Source: Ideonella paludis
GTDB lineage: Bacteria; Pseudomonadota; Gammaproteobacteria; Burkholderiales; Burkholderiaceae_C
DNA length: 64,000 nt
Direction of reading: 5' to 3'
NCBI RefSeq assembly: GCF_018069865.1
Contig: NZ_JAGQDG010000006.1
Span: 248,001 to 312,000, forward strand
In this document: positions 27,166 through 35,702 of the stretch, in pieces
How positions within the stretch are numbered: position 1 is the first letter of the stretch
Layout of the letters: every line of letters begins with the position of its first letter
Position numbers and translations under genes: made by a program
Notes under the pieces: model-generated
The model's database searches: none
What the model saw: the letters and a program-made list of their open reading frames with translations, nothing else
Told to the model about the DNA's origin: nothing

Positions 27166-27167
27166 GC

Positions 27168-27839
27168 TCAGCAACTTCCTTCTTCAGCAACCATTTTTTT
27201 CAGCAGTGGCACGGTGACGACACGCTTTTCAGCCAGAGAAAAGTGATCCAAGCGGTGCAGCAAAGCCATTTGAGAGGACAGGTCGCGCGAGAAACGCGTC
27301 ATCAAATGTTCCATCACTTCGTCGGACAACCACAGCCCTCGGCGATCGGCTTCACGACGCAAGGCAGAGCGTGTGGCGGCCTCGTCCAAGGGCTGCAGCG
27401 CATAGACCGGCCCCCAGCCAAAGCGCGAGCGCAGGTCTTCGCGCACCGGCAAATCCACCGGTGGCAGGCTGCCCGAGCAGGCCATTTGAATGCCGTGGGT
27501 GGCAGCCTCCACAAACAGCGTGAAGGCGGCGTGCTGACGCGCGGCGTCCAGTTGCTCTGCGCCTTCGATGACGATCAGGGTCCAGCCTTCATCGAAGGCC
27601 CACGGCAGAGGATCTTGCGCCTTGAACCACCCACAGCGCCCACCCAAGCTGCGCACCTGAGCGGCCAAGGCCGACAGCAGATGCGTCTTACCCGAGCCCT
27701 CGGGGCCATGCAGATACAAAGGTGCCGAAGGGGTCGACCATTGGCGCAGCGCAGCCAGAGCCATCGCGTTATGGCCCGGCACAAAGGTCTCAAAGCTGGG
27801 CTCTGCACCCAAACCCATATCCAGCGGTAGTTGTTTCAT
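27168..27839 (-). CDS. hda: DnaA regulatory inactivator Hda
   Basis: Hda, a short DnaA-like AAA+ protein, joins the replication clamp to stimulate hydrolysis of DnaA-bound ATP and so limits re-initiation. The 223-residue protein starts MKQLPLDM, where QLPLDM is a typical clamp-binding motif. Walker A is GPEGSGKTH (residues 45-53), followed by WTLIVIEGAEQLD in the Walker B place. The start overlaps the stop of the AI-2E gene (ATGA). Alternative name: DnaA-like protein, but length and N terminus favour Hda. Confidence 0.92.
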   Translation of the reverse strand: MKQLPLDMGLGAEPSFETFVPGHNAMALAALRQWSTPSAPLYLHGPEGSGKTHLLSALAAQVRSLGGRCGWFKAQDPLPWAFDEGWTLIVIEGAEQLDAARQHAAFTLFVEAATHGIQMACSGSLPPVDLPVREDLRSRFGWGPVYALQPLDEAATRSALRREADRRGLWLSDEVMEHLMTRFSRDLSSQMALLHRLDHFSLAEKRVVTVPLLKKMVAEEGSC

Positions 27840-28897
27840 CCGCGGTACAACTCGCTGTTCAGATACGTCACCTTGACGCGGCGCAGGGCCACCAGCAGCA
27901 CGGCCGACACGGGCAAAGCGATCAGCACACCGACAAAGCCGAACAGGTGGCCAAAGGCCAGCAGCGCAAAAATCACAGCCAAGGGGCTGAGGCCAATGCG
28001 CTCGCCCACCAAGCGCGGCGTCAACACAAAGCTCTCCAGCACTTGGCCCAGGCCGTAAACAAGGGCCACCGCGCCCACGCCCCACCACCCGGTGAACTGC
28101 AACAAGCCGGCCAACAAGGCCAACACGGCCCCCAGGCCAAAACCCAAATACGGAATGAAGATGGCCAACCCGGTGAAGATCCCCACCGGCAAGGCCAACT
28201 CAAAGCCCGCTAACTTCAAAGCCACGGTGTAGTACAGAGCCAGCGCCAGCATCACCGCCAACTGACCGCGCAGGTATTGGCCCAGCACGTCGTCGCACTC
28301 GGCCAAGAAAGCGTCGGTGCGGGCCTGAAAGCGCGGGGGCACAAAGCGGCGCACCCGCTCCACAGACGGCGACCAATCCAGCAACAGGTAAAACAGCACC
28401 ATAGGCACCAGCACCAAGTTGCCCAGCAGCGACAACACCACGCTGCCGCCGATGCGTGCCGAACTGAGCAAGGTGGCGAGGCCATCTTCCAAGTTGCCAT
28501 CAAAGAACTTCAACGCCATGGCCTTGATGCCCGCCACGTCCAGCTGCACTTGGACACCGTACTGCGCTAGCAGCGGCGTGAGGTGTTGATTCAGCCGCTC
28601 CGCCAAGAGTGGAATCTGCGCCTTGAGCAGCGGAATCTCTTTGGAGAGGATGGGGATGATGAGCAGCAGCAGCGACAACACACCCAGCAGCGCCAGCAAG
28701 ACCACCATCGTCACCGACAAGGTGCGCGGCACACGGCGGGCCACCAAAGCCTCTACCGCCGGGTGTAGGGCATAAGCCAGCACCGCCGCCACGATGAAAG
28801 GCGTCAACACCGGCGCCAACAGCCACACCACGCCCATGAGCGTGGCTGCAATCAGCAGCCAGCGGAACATTTGGCGCTGGTCAGGGGTAGGTGTCAT
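27836..28897 (-). CDS. AI-2E family transporter / PerM-type permease
   Basis: The 353-residue protein has about eight hydrophobic segments and the family C-terminal block GIFTGLAIFIPYLGFGLGAVLALLAG and ESFVLTPRLVGERIGLSPLAVIFALLAFG. Homologues include TqsA, YdiK and sodium/proton antiporters of this fold, so autoinducer transport is not certain. It heads the run with hda, HAD hydrolase, pcnB and folK. A TACAAT on the minus strand at 28950-28955 might be its -10, with a weak -35. Confidence 0.88.
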   Translation of the reverse strand: MTPTPDQRQMFRWLLIAATLMGVVWLLAPVLTPFIVAAVLAYALHPAVEALVARRVPRTLSVTMVVLLALLGVLSLLLLIIPILSKEIPLLKAQIPLLAERLNQHLTPLLAQYGVQVQLDVAGIKAMALKFFDGNLEDGLATLLSSARIGGSVVLSLLGNLVLVPMVLFYLLLDWSPSVERVRRFVPPRFQARTDAFLAECDDVLGQYLRGQLAVMLALALYYTVALKLAGFELALPVGIFTGLAIFIPYLGFGLGAVLALLAGLLQFTGWWGVGAVALVYGLGQVLESFVLTPRLVGERIGLSPLAVIFALLAFGHLFGFVGVLIALPVSAVLLVALRRVKVTYLNSELYRG

Positions 28898-28983
28898 GCA
28901 ATCGGTAGGCGCCTCAAGGGGCGATGAAAAGGGTTTCAGGAACGCTGAGATTGTAGGTGCTGACCCTAGGGGCCTTGGGCGCC

Positions 28984-29853
28984 CTAATGCAGCAGAGGCC
29001 GTGGACTGCTTCGCAATGCGTCCACACGGGCACGCAGCAAAGGTGCGTCGGCCGCATCGGGCCTTTGCGCCAAATAAGCGCTCAAGTCCGACTCCGCGGG
29101 CTCATCCAGGCCCAGCTCGGCCAGCACCAAGCCCCGGTCGCGCCGCTCCTCCCAGGCCTCGGGCAGGAGTGCCACCAGACGCTCTTGAATGGCCAACAAG
29201 CGCGGCCAGTCTTGACGTTCTCGATACAGCGCTTTGAGGTTGCCCAGCAAGCGCGCCAGGATGTAGCGCGGCTCCGTGGACTGCAAAAACAGGCCCAGCG
29301 GCGCTTCGAAGTCTCCCACCAGGCCTTGGCGTTGGCGGAAGGGCTCCAGCCGCTCCTCCAGGGCTTCACGGCTCAGCGAGCGGCCCGTGAAGGGGTCCAT
29401 CACCACCTCACCCGCCGGCAGACGCAGCTTGACCAAGAAATGCCCCGGAAAGGACACGCCGTGGGCCTTCAGCCCAATGTGCTGGGCCATTTCCATGTAG
29501 AGGAGTGCGAGCGAAATGGGAATGCCGCGCCGCGTGCTCAACACACGATGGATCAGGCTGTTCTCAGCGGCGTAATAGTCGTTGACATTGCCCGAGAAGC
29601 CCAATTCCTTGAAGAAATAGCGGTTCAAGGCTCGCAAGCGCTGCACCGCCCCCGCATCTTGGGGCAGGCGCTGCTTCAAGCGTTCGGCCAGGGCCTCGAC
29701 TTCTGCCAGCACGGCTTCTACGTCGAGCACCGGGTCGTCGTCCAAGCCGACGGCCGCAGCGGCTTCGAGCAGCGGAAAGTGATCGTCCTCCGCCACCAAG
29801 GCAGCAAAGTACTCAAAGGCACTGGTCGACGCGGGAGCCCAACGCGAAGTCAT
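28984..29853 (-). CDS. SirB1 family protein (transglutaminase-like plus TPR)
   Basis: The 289-residue product has the SirB1 N-terminal transglutaminase-like region (LNRYFFKELGFSGNVNDYY, RRGIPISLALLYMEMAQHIGL, GVSFPGHFLVKL, DPFTGRSLS) and a C-terminal tetratricopeptide-like part (NLKALYRERQDWPRLLAIQERLVALLPE). The catalytic Cys of true transglutaminases is replaced (ISLALLY), as usual in this family, so it is probably a binding protein. Exact function unknown. The start at 29853 was chosen because upstream residues overlap murJ. Confidence 0.88.
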   Translation of the reverse strand: MTSRWAPASTSAFEYFAALVAEDDHFPLLEAAAAVGLDDDPVLDVEAVLAEVEALAERLKQRLPQDAGAVQRLRALNRYFFKELGFSGNVNDYYAAENSLIHRVLSTRRGIPISLALLYMEMAQHIGLKAHGVSFPGHFLVKLRLPAGEVVMDPFTGRSLSREALEERLEPFRQRQGLVGDFEAPLGLFLQSTEPRYILARLLGNLKALYRERQDWPRLLAIQERLVALLPEAWEERRDRGLVLAELGLDEPAESDLSAYLAQRPDAADAPLLRARVDALRSSPRPLLH

Positions 29854-29885
29854 GGCTGCAAGTGTAGAGGCCTCTGCAGAAGCTT

Positions 29886-31442
29886 TCAGCCCCGGCGGAC
29901 AAAACTGCGCAGATTCAAGCCCGTCAAGCGCAGGACCGCAAAGTAGGCCGCAATGGCGGTCACGATGATCAGCGCCAGCCAACCCGCGCGCGCCAGGCGG
30001 TCAGCCTGCAGGGCAATCCAGTCAAACTGGGCCACCGCCCACCACAGGCCCGCCCCCATCAGCCCATTGGCGAGCAACAAGCGCAGACCAAACACCCCCC
30101 ACCCCGGCAGCGGGGCATACAAGCCCTGGCGGCGCAACCCCATGAACAGCCAGACGGCATTCAAGGTCGCGCCCAAGCCAATGGACAAGGCCAAGCCCGC
30201 ATGACCCAGCCAGGGCACAAACGCAATATTCATCAACTGCGTCGCCACCAGCACCACTATCGCAATGCGCACCGGCGTGCGCATGTCTTGCTTGGCAAAA
30301 AAGCCCGGCGCCAAGACCTTGACGCCCACAATCCCCATCAAGCCGACGCCGTAGGACTGCAGGGCCAGCGCCGACATGGTCACGGCTTCGGCACTGAATT
30401 TGCCGTTGTGGAACAAGACCGCGATCAGCGGTTGGGCCATCAGCAACAAAGCCACCGCGCAAGGCAGCGCCAGCAGGGCCACCATGCGCAGACCCCAATC
30501 AAGATGGGCTGAATACCCTTCTCGGTCACCCTTGGCCTGCAGCGCCGAGAGGCCTGGGATCAGCACCACGCCCAAGGCCACGCCCAAAATCGCGGTGGGC
30601 AATTCCATCAAGCGGTCGGCATAGAACAACCACGAGACGGCCCCCTCGCCCAGATGCGAGGCAATTTGGGTGTTGATGAGCAATGAGATCTGCGCCACCG
30701 ACACCCCCAGCAACGCCGGCCCCATCTGCGACAGCACTCGACGAACCCCGGGGTGGTGCCAAGCCGCACGGATGGCCCGCCCACTCAGCCCAATGCGGGG
30801 CAGGCAGCCAATGCGATGCAAGGCCGGGATCTGAATGCCCAACTGCAATGCGCCGCCAATCAACACGCCCGCCGACAAAGCATGGATGGGGGCAATGCCA
30901 TGGCTCTTGAGCAAAGGTGCAATCCAGAGCGAAGCGCCGATCATGGCGACATTCAGCAACACTGGGGTCGCCGCAGGCACTGCGAATTTCTTCCAGGTGT
31001 TCAAGACACCCGCCGAGAGCGCCACCAAGGACATGAAACCGATGTAGGGGAACATCCAGCGGGTCATCAACACCGCCAAGTCCATCTCCTTCAGGCCCGC
31101 ACCAAACATCCACACGATGATGGGTGCACCCGCCACACCCAACACGCACGTGGCCAACAAGCACCAAAAGAGGACGGTGGCCACGGCATCGATCAAGCTA
31201 CGGGTGACTTCGTCGCCTTCACTCGCCCGCGTGGCGGCCAGCAGTGGCACAAAGGCCGCCGAAAAAGCGCCTTCGCCAAACAAGCGTCGCAGCAGATTCG
31301 GAATCCGAAACGCCACGTTGAAGGCATCGGTCAGCGCTGTAGCGCCAAAAGCGGCTGCAATGAGCTGGTCGCGCACCAAGCCCGTGATGCGGGACAGCAT
31401 GGTCCACAGTGAAACAGTCGATGCGGCCTTGAGAAGATTCAT
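29886..31442 (-). CDS. murJ: Lipid II flippase MurJ
   Basis: MurJ flips lipid II across the inner membrane for peptidoglycan synthesis. The 518-residue sequence begins MNLLKAASTVSLWTMLSRITGLVRDQLIAAAFG and contains DAFNVAFRIPNLLRRLFGEGAFSAAFVP, the family hallmark, with about 14 transmembrane helices. The frame extends 80 residues upstream but those are Cys/Pro/Arg-rich and unconserved. It is divergent from rpsT, a very common betaproteobacterial arrangement. Confidence 0.96.
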   Translation of the reverse strand: MNLLKAASTVSLWTMLSRITGLVRDQLIAAAFGATALTDAFNVAFRIPNLLRRLFGEGAFSAAFVPLLAATRASEGDEVTRSLIDAVATVLFWCLLATCVLGVAGAPIIVWMFGAGLKEMDLAVLMTRWMFPYIGFMSLVALSAGVLNTWKKFAVPAATPVLLNVAMIGASLWIAPLLKSHGIAPIHALSAGVLIGGALQLGIQIPALHRIGCLPRIGLSGRAIRAAWHHPGVRRVLSQMGPALLGVSVAQISLLINTQIASHLGEGAVSWLFYADRLMELPTAILGVALGVVLIPGLSALQAKGDREGYSAHLDWGLRMVALLALPCAVALLLMAQPLIAVLFHNGKFSAEAVTMSALALQSYGVGLMGIVGVKVLAPGFFAKQDMRTPVRIAIVVLVATQLMNIAFVPWLGHAGLALSIGLGATLNAVWLFMGLRRQGLYAPLPGWGVFGLRLLLANGLMGAGLWWAVAQFDWIALQADRLARAGWLALIIVTAIAAYFAVLRLTGLNLRSFVRRG

Positions 31443-31624
31443 AAAGCGGCCGCGCGGCAGCGCACAGCAAAACGGAAGCAGGGCAAATAGTGCGCGCGAA
31501 GGGCTGCGCGCCGGGGAGCGGCAGATTATAGAAAGCGTTGCAGGAGGACAGGCCTTTGGGCAGCGGCCGACAGTTTCCCCATCCCGGCCGCACCCTAAAT
31601 CTAGAGCATCGGCTCGGGCATAGA

Positions 31625-31654
31625 TTGCCAAGTTATTGAAATAACTGCTATACT
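31625..31654 (+). promoter_or_regulatory. rpsT: rpsT promoter with palindromic spacer
   Basis: TTGCCA (31625-31630) and TATACT (31649-31654) are separated by 18 bases and lie 33 bases before the rpsT ATG. The spacer contains the inverted repeat AGTTAT-TGAA-ATAACT at 31631-31646, which could bind a regulator or simply be AT-rich promoter DNA. Confidence 0.65.
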
Positions 31655-31687
31655 CGACAGTCTTTACCACCTGGACAACCATACAGC

Positions 31688-31984
31688 ATGGCCACCTCTT
31701 CCAAAGCCAAGAAGCGCACAGTGCGCCTGGCCTCGGGCCGCAAGCGCGCCCGCCAGGACGTCAAGTTGAACGAAGCGAACTCTTCGCTGCGCTCCAAGTT
31801 CCGTACCTCCATCAAGAACGTGCTCAAGGCAGTCGCCAAGGGTGACAAGTCCGCTGCGACTGAAATGTTCAAGACAGCCCAAAGCGTGATCGACTCGATC
31901 GCTGATAAGGGCATCTTCCACAAGAACAAGGCAGCACGCCACAAGAGCCGCCTGTCGGCCAAAGTCAAGGCGCTCGCCGCCTAA
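31688..31984 (+). CDS. rpsT: 30S ribosomal protein S20
   Basis: S20 binds 16S rRNA early in 30S assembly. The 98-residue, Lys/Arg/Ala-rich protein contains [24 protein letters not shown] near the N terminus and ends [25 protein letters not shown], both diagnostic for betaproteobacterial S20. It has its own promoter and terminator and is divergent from murJ. Confidence 0.97.
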   Translation: MATSSKAKKRTVRLASGRKRARQDVKLNEANSSLRSKFRTSIKNVLKAVAKGDKSAATEMFKTAQSVIDSIADKGIFHKNKAARHKSRLSAKVKALAA

Positions 31985-32008
31985 ACGAAACCCCCAGGTG
32001 GAAAGAGT

Positions 32009-32034
32009 AAGGCCCCGCAATGCGGGGCCTTTTC
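32009..32034 (+). terminator. rpsT: Rho-independent terminator of rpsT
   Basis: A 10-bp perfect stem AAGGCCCCGC / GCGGGGCCTT with a 3-base AAT loop is followed by TTC, giving a TTTT run after the GGCC. It lies 24 bases after the rpsT stop. Confidence 0.9.
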
Positions 32035-32081
32035 ATTGCTGAGTCGCCAAGTGCTGCACTCAGCGAGCCGGGAGGCTCCAC

Positions 32082-32549
32082 TCAAGAACCGGGCTGTTCC
32101 GGCAAATAGCAGGCTTCCACCACCTGCAGGCCGTTGTCCCGGGCGAAATTCATCACAAAATCCCAGGCCATGGGCTCAATGCCCTTGAGGGCCTCGTTGA
32201 CGATGACGCACTTCACGCCATTGATGACACGCGGCACACAGTACGGTGAGTAGCCAATATAGGCGCCGATGCCGCCCTGCACGCCGCCTGGGCGAAAACA
32301 GGACATGGCACCCGCCAAGCGCTCCGCCCAGTCACTGGGGCGGAAGGTTCGGCCATCCAGGGTGATTCCCTGGATAAAGAGTTCGCTGGGCTTGGACACT
32401 GACTTGTGGTTCGAGTTGGCAGGCACGGGCGCGGATGGTACCGACAAAAGCTGGCATGGCGCTGTCGCCTGATGCGCATGGGTGGCGCCGGGTGACGGTG
32501 GCGCTATTGTGCCTTGGAGTTGTTGCACCGCAGCAAGCATGGTGATCAT
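32082..32549 (-). CDS. DUF3579 domain protein
   Basis: The conserved part begins at about residue 51 (SKPSELFIQGITLDGRTFRP) and runs to the C terminus with SDWAERLAGAMSCF, YCVPRVINGVKCVIVNEAL and AWDFVMNFARDNGLQV. This is the DUF3579 family, about 100 residues, found next to arginine genes in Betaproteobacteria. Function unknown. The first 50 residues of the frame are low-complexity; a GTG at 32399 would give the family length but has no clear ribosome binding site, so the start is unsettled. It is divergent from argD. Confidence 0.82.
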   Translation of the reverse strand: MITMLAAVQQLQGTIAPPSPGATHAHQATAPCQLLSVPSAPVPANSNHKSVSKPSELFIQGITLDGRTFRPSDWAERLAGAMSCFRPGGVQGGIGAYIGYSPYCVPRVINGVKCVIVNEALKGIEPMAWDFVMNFARDNGLQVVEACYLPEQPGS

Positions 32550-32704
32550 TCAGCGTGACCGAAGTTCATCTCTTCGGCCTCTTGGGACGCGGCTTTAGAA
32601 TCAAAGCGTGGGCTGGTGCGACTTTCGGCCTGTTCGGCTGGAGTCAACGCACCCGCCCATTGCTTTTTGGCCCACCCTCATTTCTCATTTTTTGGAGATC
32701 CTTA

Positions 32705-33898
32705 ATGTCTACCGACATGTCCCACGTGATGAACACTTATGGTCGCCTCCCCATTGCGCTGTCGCATGGTGTGGGCTGCCGAGTGTGGGACACCGAGGGC
32801 CGACGTTACTTGGACGCCTTGGGCGGCATTGCCGTCAACACCTTGGGCCATGCGCACCCCAAATTGGTCGCCGCCTTGCAAGCGCAGGTGGGGCAGATGA
32901 TCCACTGCTCCAACTACTACCAAAGCCCGCTGCAAGAGCAATTGGCCGCCAAGCTCTGCGAACTGTCTGGCTTGGACGCCGTGTTCTTCTGCAACTCTGG
33001 CCTGGAAGCCAATGAGGCGGCGCTGAAGATCGCTCGCAAGGTTGGACATGACCGCGGCATTGATCGCCCAGAAGTGATGGTGTTTGAGAAGGCTTTCCAT
33101 GGCCGCTCCATCGCCACCTTGTCCGCCACCGCCAACCCCAAAGTCCAAGCCGGCTTTGGCCCCTTGGTGGAGGGCTTTGTGCGCGTGCCACTGAACGATT
33201 TGGAGGCCGTGCGCCAAGCCATTGCCAGCCACCCCCAACTGACCGCCATTTTCTTGGAGACCATCCAAGGTGAAGGCGGCGTGGTGCCGGCCCGCATCGA
33301 GTTCTTGCAAGGCCTGCGCGCCCTGTGTGACGAGCACAACTTGCTGCTGATGCTCGACGAAGTGCAGTGCGGTATTGGTCGTACCGGCAAGTGGTTTGCC
33401 CACCAGTGGGCCGGCATCCAGCCGGACGTGATGCCGCTGGCCAAGGGTCTGGGCTCGGGCGTCCCCATTGGCGCGGTGGTCGTCGGGCCGAAGGCCAAAA
33501 CCATCCTCGGCCCCGGCAACCACGGCACCACCTTTGGCGGCAATGCGCTGGCCATGCGTGCGGGCATCACCACGCTCGAAGTCATGCAAGCCGAGGGTTT
33601 GATGGCCCACGCAGCGGAGGTCGGCGGCCATCTCAGCGCCAGCTTGGCGCGCGAGTTGGCCGGTGTGGCCGGCGTGAAGGAGATTCGCGGACAGGGCCTG
33701 ATGCTGGGCATTGAGCTGGACCGCCCTTGCGGCGTGATCCTGACCCGTGCCATGGAAGCCGGTTTGCTGGCGTCGGTGACGGCCGACACCGTGGTGCGCA
33801 TGGTGCCGCCACTGATTCTGAGCCGCGACGAAGCCGACGAGATCGTCAGCCTGCTGGTCCCCATCATCAAGACCTTTCTTGCCGAGCCTCGGGCCTGA
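32705..33898 (+). CDS. argD: Acetylornithine transaminase (PLP-dependent)
   Basis: The enzyme converts N-acetylglutamate semialdehyde to N-acetylornithine in arginine synthesis. The 397-residue sequence shows the class III aminotransferase pattern: FFCNSGLEANEAALKIARK, LMLDEVQCGIGRTGKWFAHQ and the PLP-binding lysine in MPLAKGLGSGVPIGAV. The start at 32705 has GGAG eight bases upstream; the longer frame is rejected. argF follows after six bases, so the two form an operon. Confidence 0.95.
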   Translation: MSTDMSHVMNTYGRLPIALSHGVGCRVWDTEGRRYLDALGGIAVNTLGHAHPKLVAALQAQVGQMIHCSNYYQSPLQEQLAAKLCELSGLDAVFFCNSGLEANEAALKIARKVGHDRGIDRPEVMVFEKAFHGRSIATLSATANPKVQAGFGPLVEGFVRVPLNDLEAVRQAIASHPQLTAIFLETIQGEGGVVPARIEFLQGLRALCDEHNLLLMLDEVQCGIGRTGKWFAHQWAGIQPDVMPLAKGLGSGVPIGAVVVGPKAKTILGPGNHGTTFGGNALAMRAGITTLEVMQAEGLMAHAAEVGGHLSASLARELAGVAGVKEIRGQGLMLGIELDRPCGVILTRAMEAGLLASVTADTVVRMVPPLILSRDEADEIVSLLVPIIKTFLAEPRA

Positions 33899-33904
33899 GA
33901 ACCC

Positions 33905-34867
33905 ATGAAACCGGGAATGAGCCTCATGAAACACTACCTGCAATTCAAGGATCTCCGGGCCGAAGAGTATGCCTACCTCTTCGAGCGGGCCCGGGTCATC
34001 AAGCAGCGCTTCAAGAACTACGAGAAGTACCAGCCGCTGGTGGACCGCACCCTAGCCATGATCTTCGAGAAGGCCTCGACCCGCACCCGCGTCAGCTTTG
34101 AAGCCGGCATGTACCAAATGGGCGGCTCGGTGGTGCACCTGACCACCGGCGACAGCCAGTTGGGCAGAGCCGAGCCGATTGAAGACAGCGCACGCGTGAT
34201 CAGCCGCATGGTTGACATCGTGATGATCCGCACTTTTGAGCAGACCAAGATCGAGCGCTTTGCCGCGCACTCGCGCGTGCCGGTCATCAATGGCCTGACC
34301 AATGAGTTCCACCCTTGCCAGATCCTGGCCGACCTCTTCACCTACCTGGAACACCGTGCGCCCTTGAACGCCAAGGGCTATGACCTGGACTGCCTCAAGG
34401 GCAAGGTCGTGGCCTGGGTGGGCGATGGCAACAACATGGCCAACACCTGGCTGCAGGCGGCGGAGATCTTGGGCTTCACGGTCCATGTCAGCACGCCGGG
34501 CGGCTACGAGGTGGACGCCAGCGTCGCGGGCATCAGCAACAGCAACTGCTACAAAGTCTTCAAAGACCCTGTCGAAGCCTGCCGTGGTGCTCACCTGGTG
34601 ACCACCGACGTTTGGACCAGCATGGGTTACGAGGCCGAGAACGAAGCCCGCCTCAAGGCCTTTGCCGACTGGTGCGTGGACGCCGAGATGATGGCCCAGG
34701 CCCAGCCCGACGCACTGTTCATGCACTGCCTACCCGCGCACCGTGGCGAGGAAGTCACTGCCGACGTCATCGACGGCCCCCAATCCGTCGTCTGGGACGA
34801 AGCAGAGAACAGAATGCACGTGCAAAAGGCACTCATGGAGTACCTTTCGCTCGGCCGGATCGGCTAA
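33905..34867 (+). CDS. argF: Ornithine carbamoyltransferase
   Basis: The enzyme makes citrulline from ornithine and carbamoyl phosphate. The carbamoyl-phosphate motif STRTR (in FEKASTRTRVSFE), HPCQILADL, the ornithine-loop region and the active-site HCLPAHRGEE near the C terminus are all present. Length is 320 residues from the ATG at 33905; the ATG at 33926 (MKHYLQFKD) fits homologues equally well. argG, which often follows in related genomes, is absent; a phosphatase-kinase cassette comes next. Confidence 0.96.
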   Translation: MKPGMSLMKHYLQFKDLRAEEYAYLFERARVIKQRFKNYEKYQPLVDRTLAMIFEKASTRTRVSFEAGMYQMGGSVVHLTTGDSQLGRAEPIEDSARVISRMVDIVMIRTFEQTKIERFAAHSRVPVINGLTNEFHPCQILADLFTYLEHRAPLNAKGYDLDCLKGKVVAWVGDGNNMANTWLQAAEILGFTVHVSTPGGYEVDASVAGISNSNCYKVFKDPVEACRGAHLVTTDVWTSMGYEAENEARLKAFADWCVDAEMMAQAQPDALFMHCLPAHRGEEVTADVIDGPQSVVWDEAENRMHVQKALMEYLSLGRIG

Positions 34868-34958
34868 AAAGCCGAGACGGCGGCCCGTCAGGGCCTGCAG
34901 ACTGTTCGATCACGAAAGACAGACGGTCGCCTCAGAGCGGCCGCAGGAGACAGACACC

Positions 34959-35702
34959 ATGAAGTTGGCGGTGATCACCGACCTGCACGCCAACCGCGAA
35001 GCGGTGGAAGCTGTGCTGAACCACGCCCATGCGCAGGGCGCCGAACGCTTTGCTTTCTTGGGCGACTATGTCGGCTACGGGGCCGACCCCGGCTGGGTGG
35101 TGGACACGGTGCGGCGCTACATCGCCGATGGAGCGATTGCCGTCGGAGGCAACCACGACGCCGGTGTGGCGGAGGCCCCCTCGCCCAATATGCGGCCGGA
35201 GGCCCGCGTGGTGCTGGAATGGACGCGCGCCCAGCTTGATGCGGATCAACTCGCCTGGCTTCAAGGCCTGCCACTCTCTAAGACTGACGGTGACATGCTG
35301 TTTGTGCATGCCAACGCCTTTGCGCCGGCTGAGTGGGAGTACATCCAGGGCCGCATCGAGGCGGTGCGCAGCCTGCATGCCACGACCTGCCACTACACCT
35401 TCTGCGGTCACATGCACGAGCCCAAGCTCTTCCACCTCTCAGGCACCGGCAAGGCCGGCGACTTTGTGCCCACACCGGGCATTGAGATCCCCATTCCGTC
35501 CCTGCGCCAATGGCTGATCGTGCCGGGCTCGGCGGGCCAGCCGCGTGACGGCAACCCGGCCGCTTGCTATGCCCTCTTCGACACCGACGAGCAAACGCTG
35601 ACCTTCCAGCGCGTGCCCTACGACTTCGAACTGGCAGGTGCCAAGATCCGCGAGGCGGGGCTTCCTGTGCGATTGGCGGAGCGTCTCGCGCATGGACAGT
35701 AA
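34959..35702 (+). CDS. Calcineurin-like metallophosphoesterase
   Basis: The 247-residue protein has the full set of metal ligands: TDLHAN near the N terminus, GDYVGYGADP, GGNHD, LFVHANAF and CGHMHEP. The layout suits YfcE/PrpE-like protein or nucleotide phosphatases. AGGAGA lies eight bases before the ATG. Its end overlaps the kinase gene by 11 bases, so the two products are probably made together; a phosphatase acting against the kinase, on shared protein targets, is an inference from this pairing. Confidence 0.9.
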   Translation: MKLAVITDLHANREAVEAVLNHAHAQGAERFAFLGDYVGYGADPGWVVDTVRRYIADGAIAVGGNHDAGVAEAPSPNMRPEARVVLEWTRAQLDADQLAWLQGLPLSKTDGDMLFVHANAFAPAEWEYIQGRIEAVRSLHATTCHYTFCGHMHEPKLFHLSGTGKAGDFVPTPGIEIPIPSLRQWLIVPGSAGQPRDGNPAACYALFDTDEQTLTFQRVPYDFELAGAKIREAGLPVRLAERLAHGQ

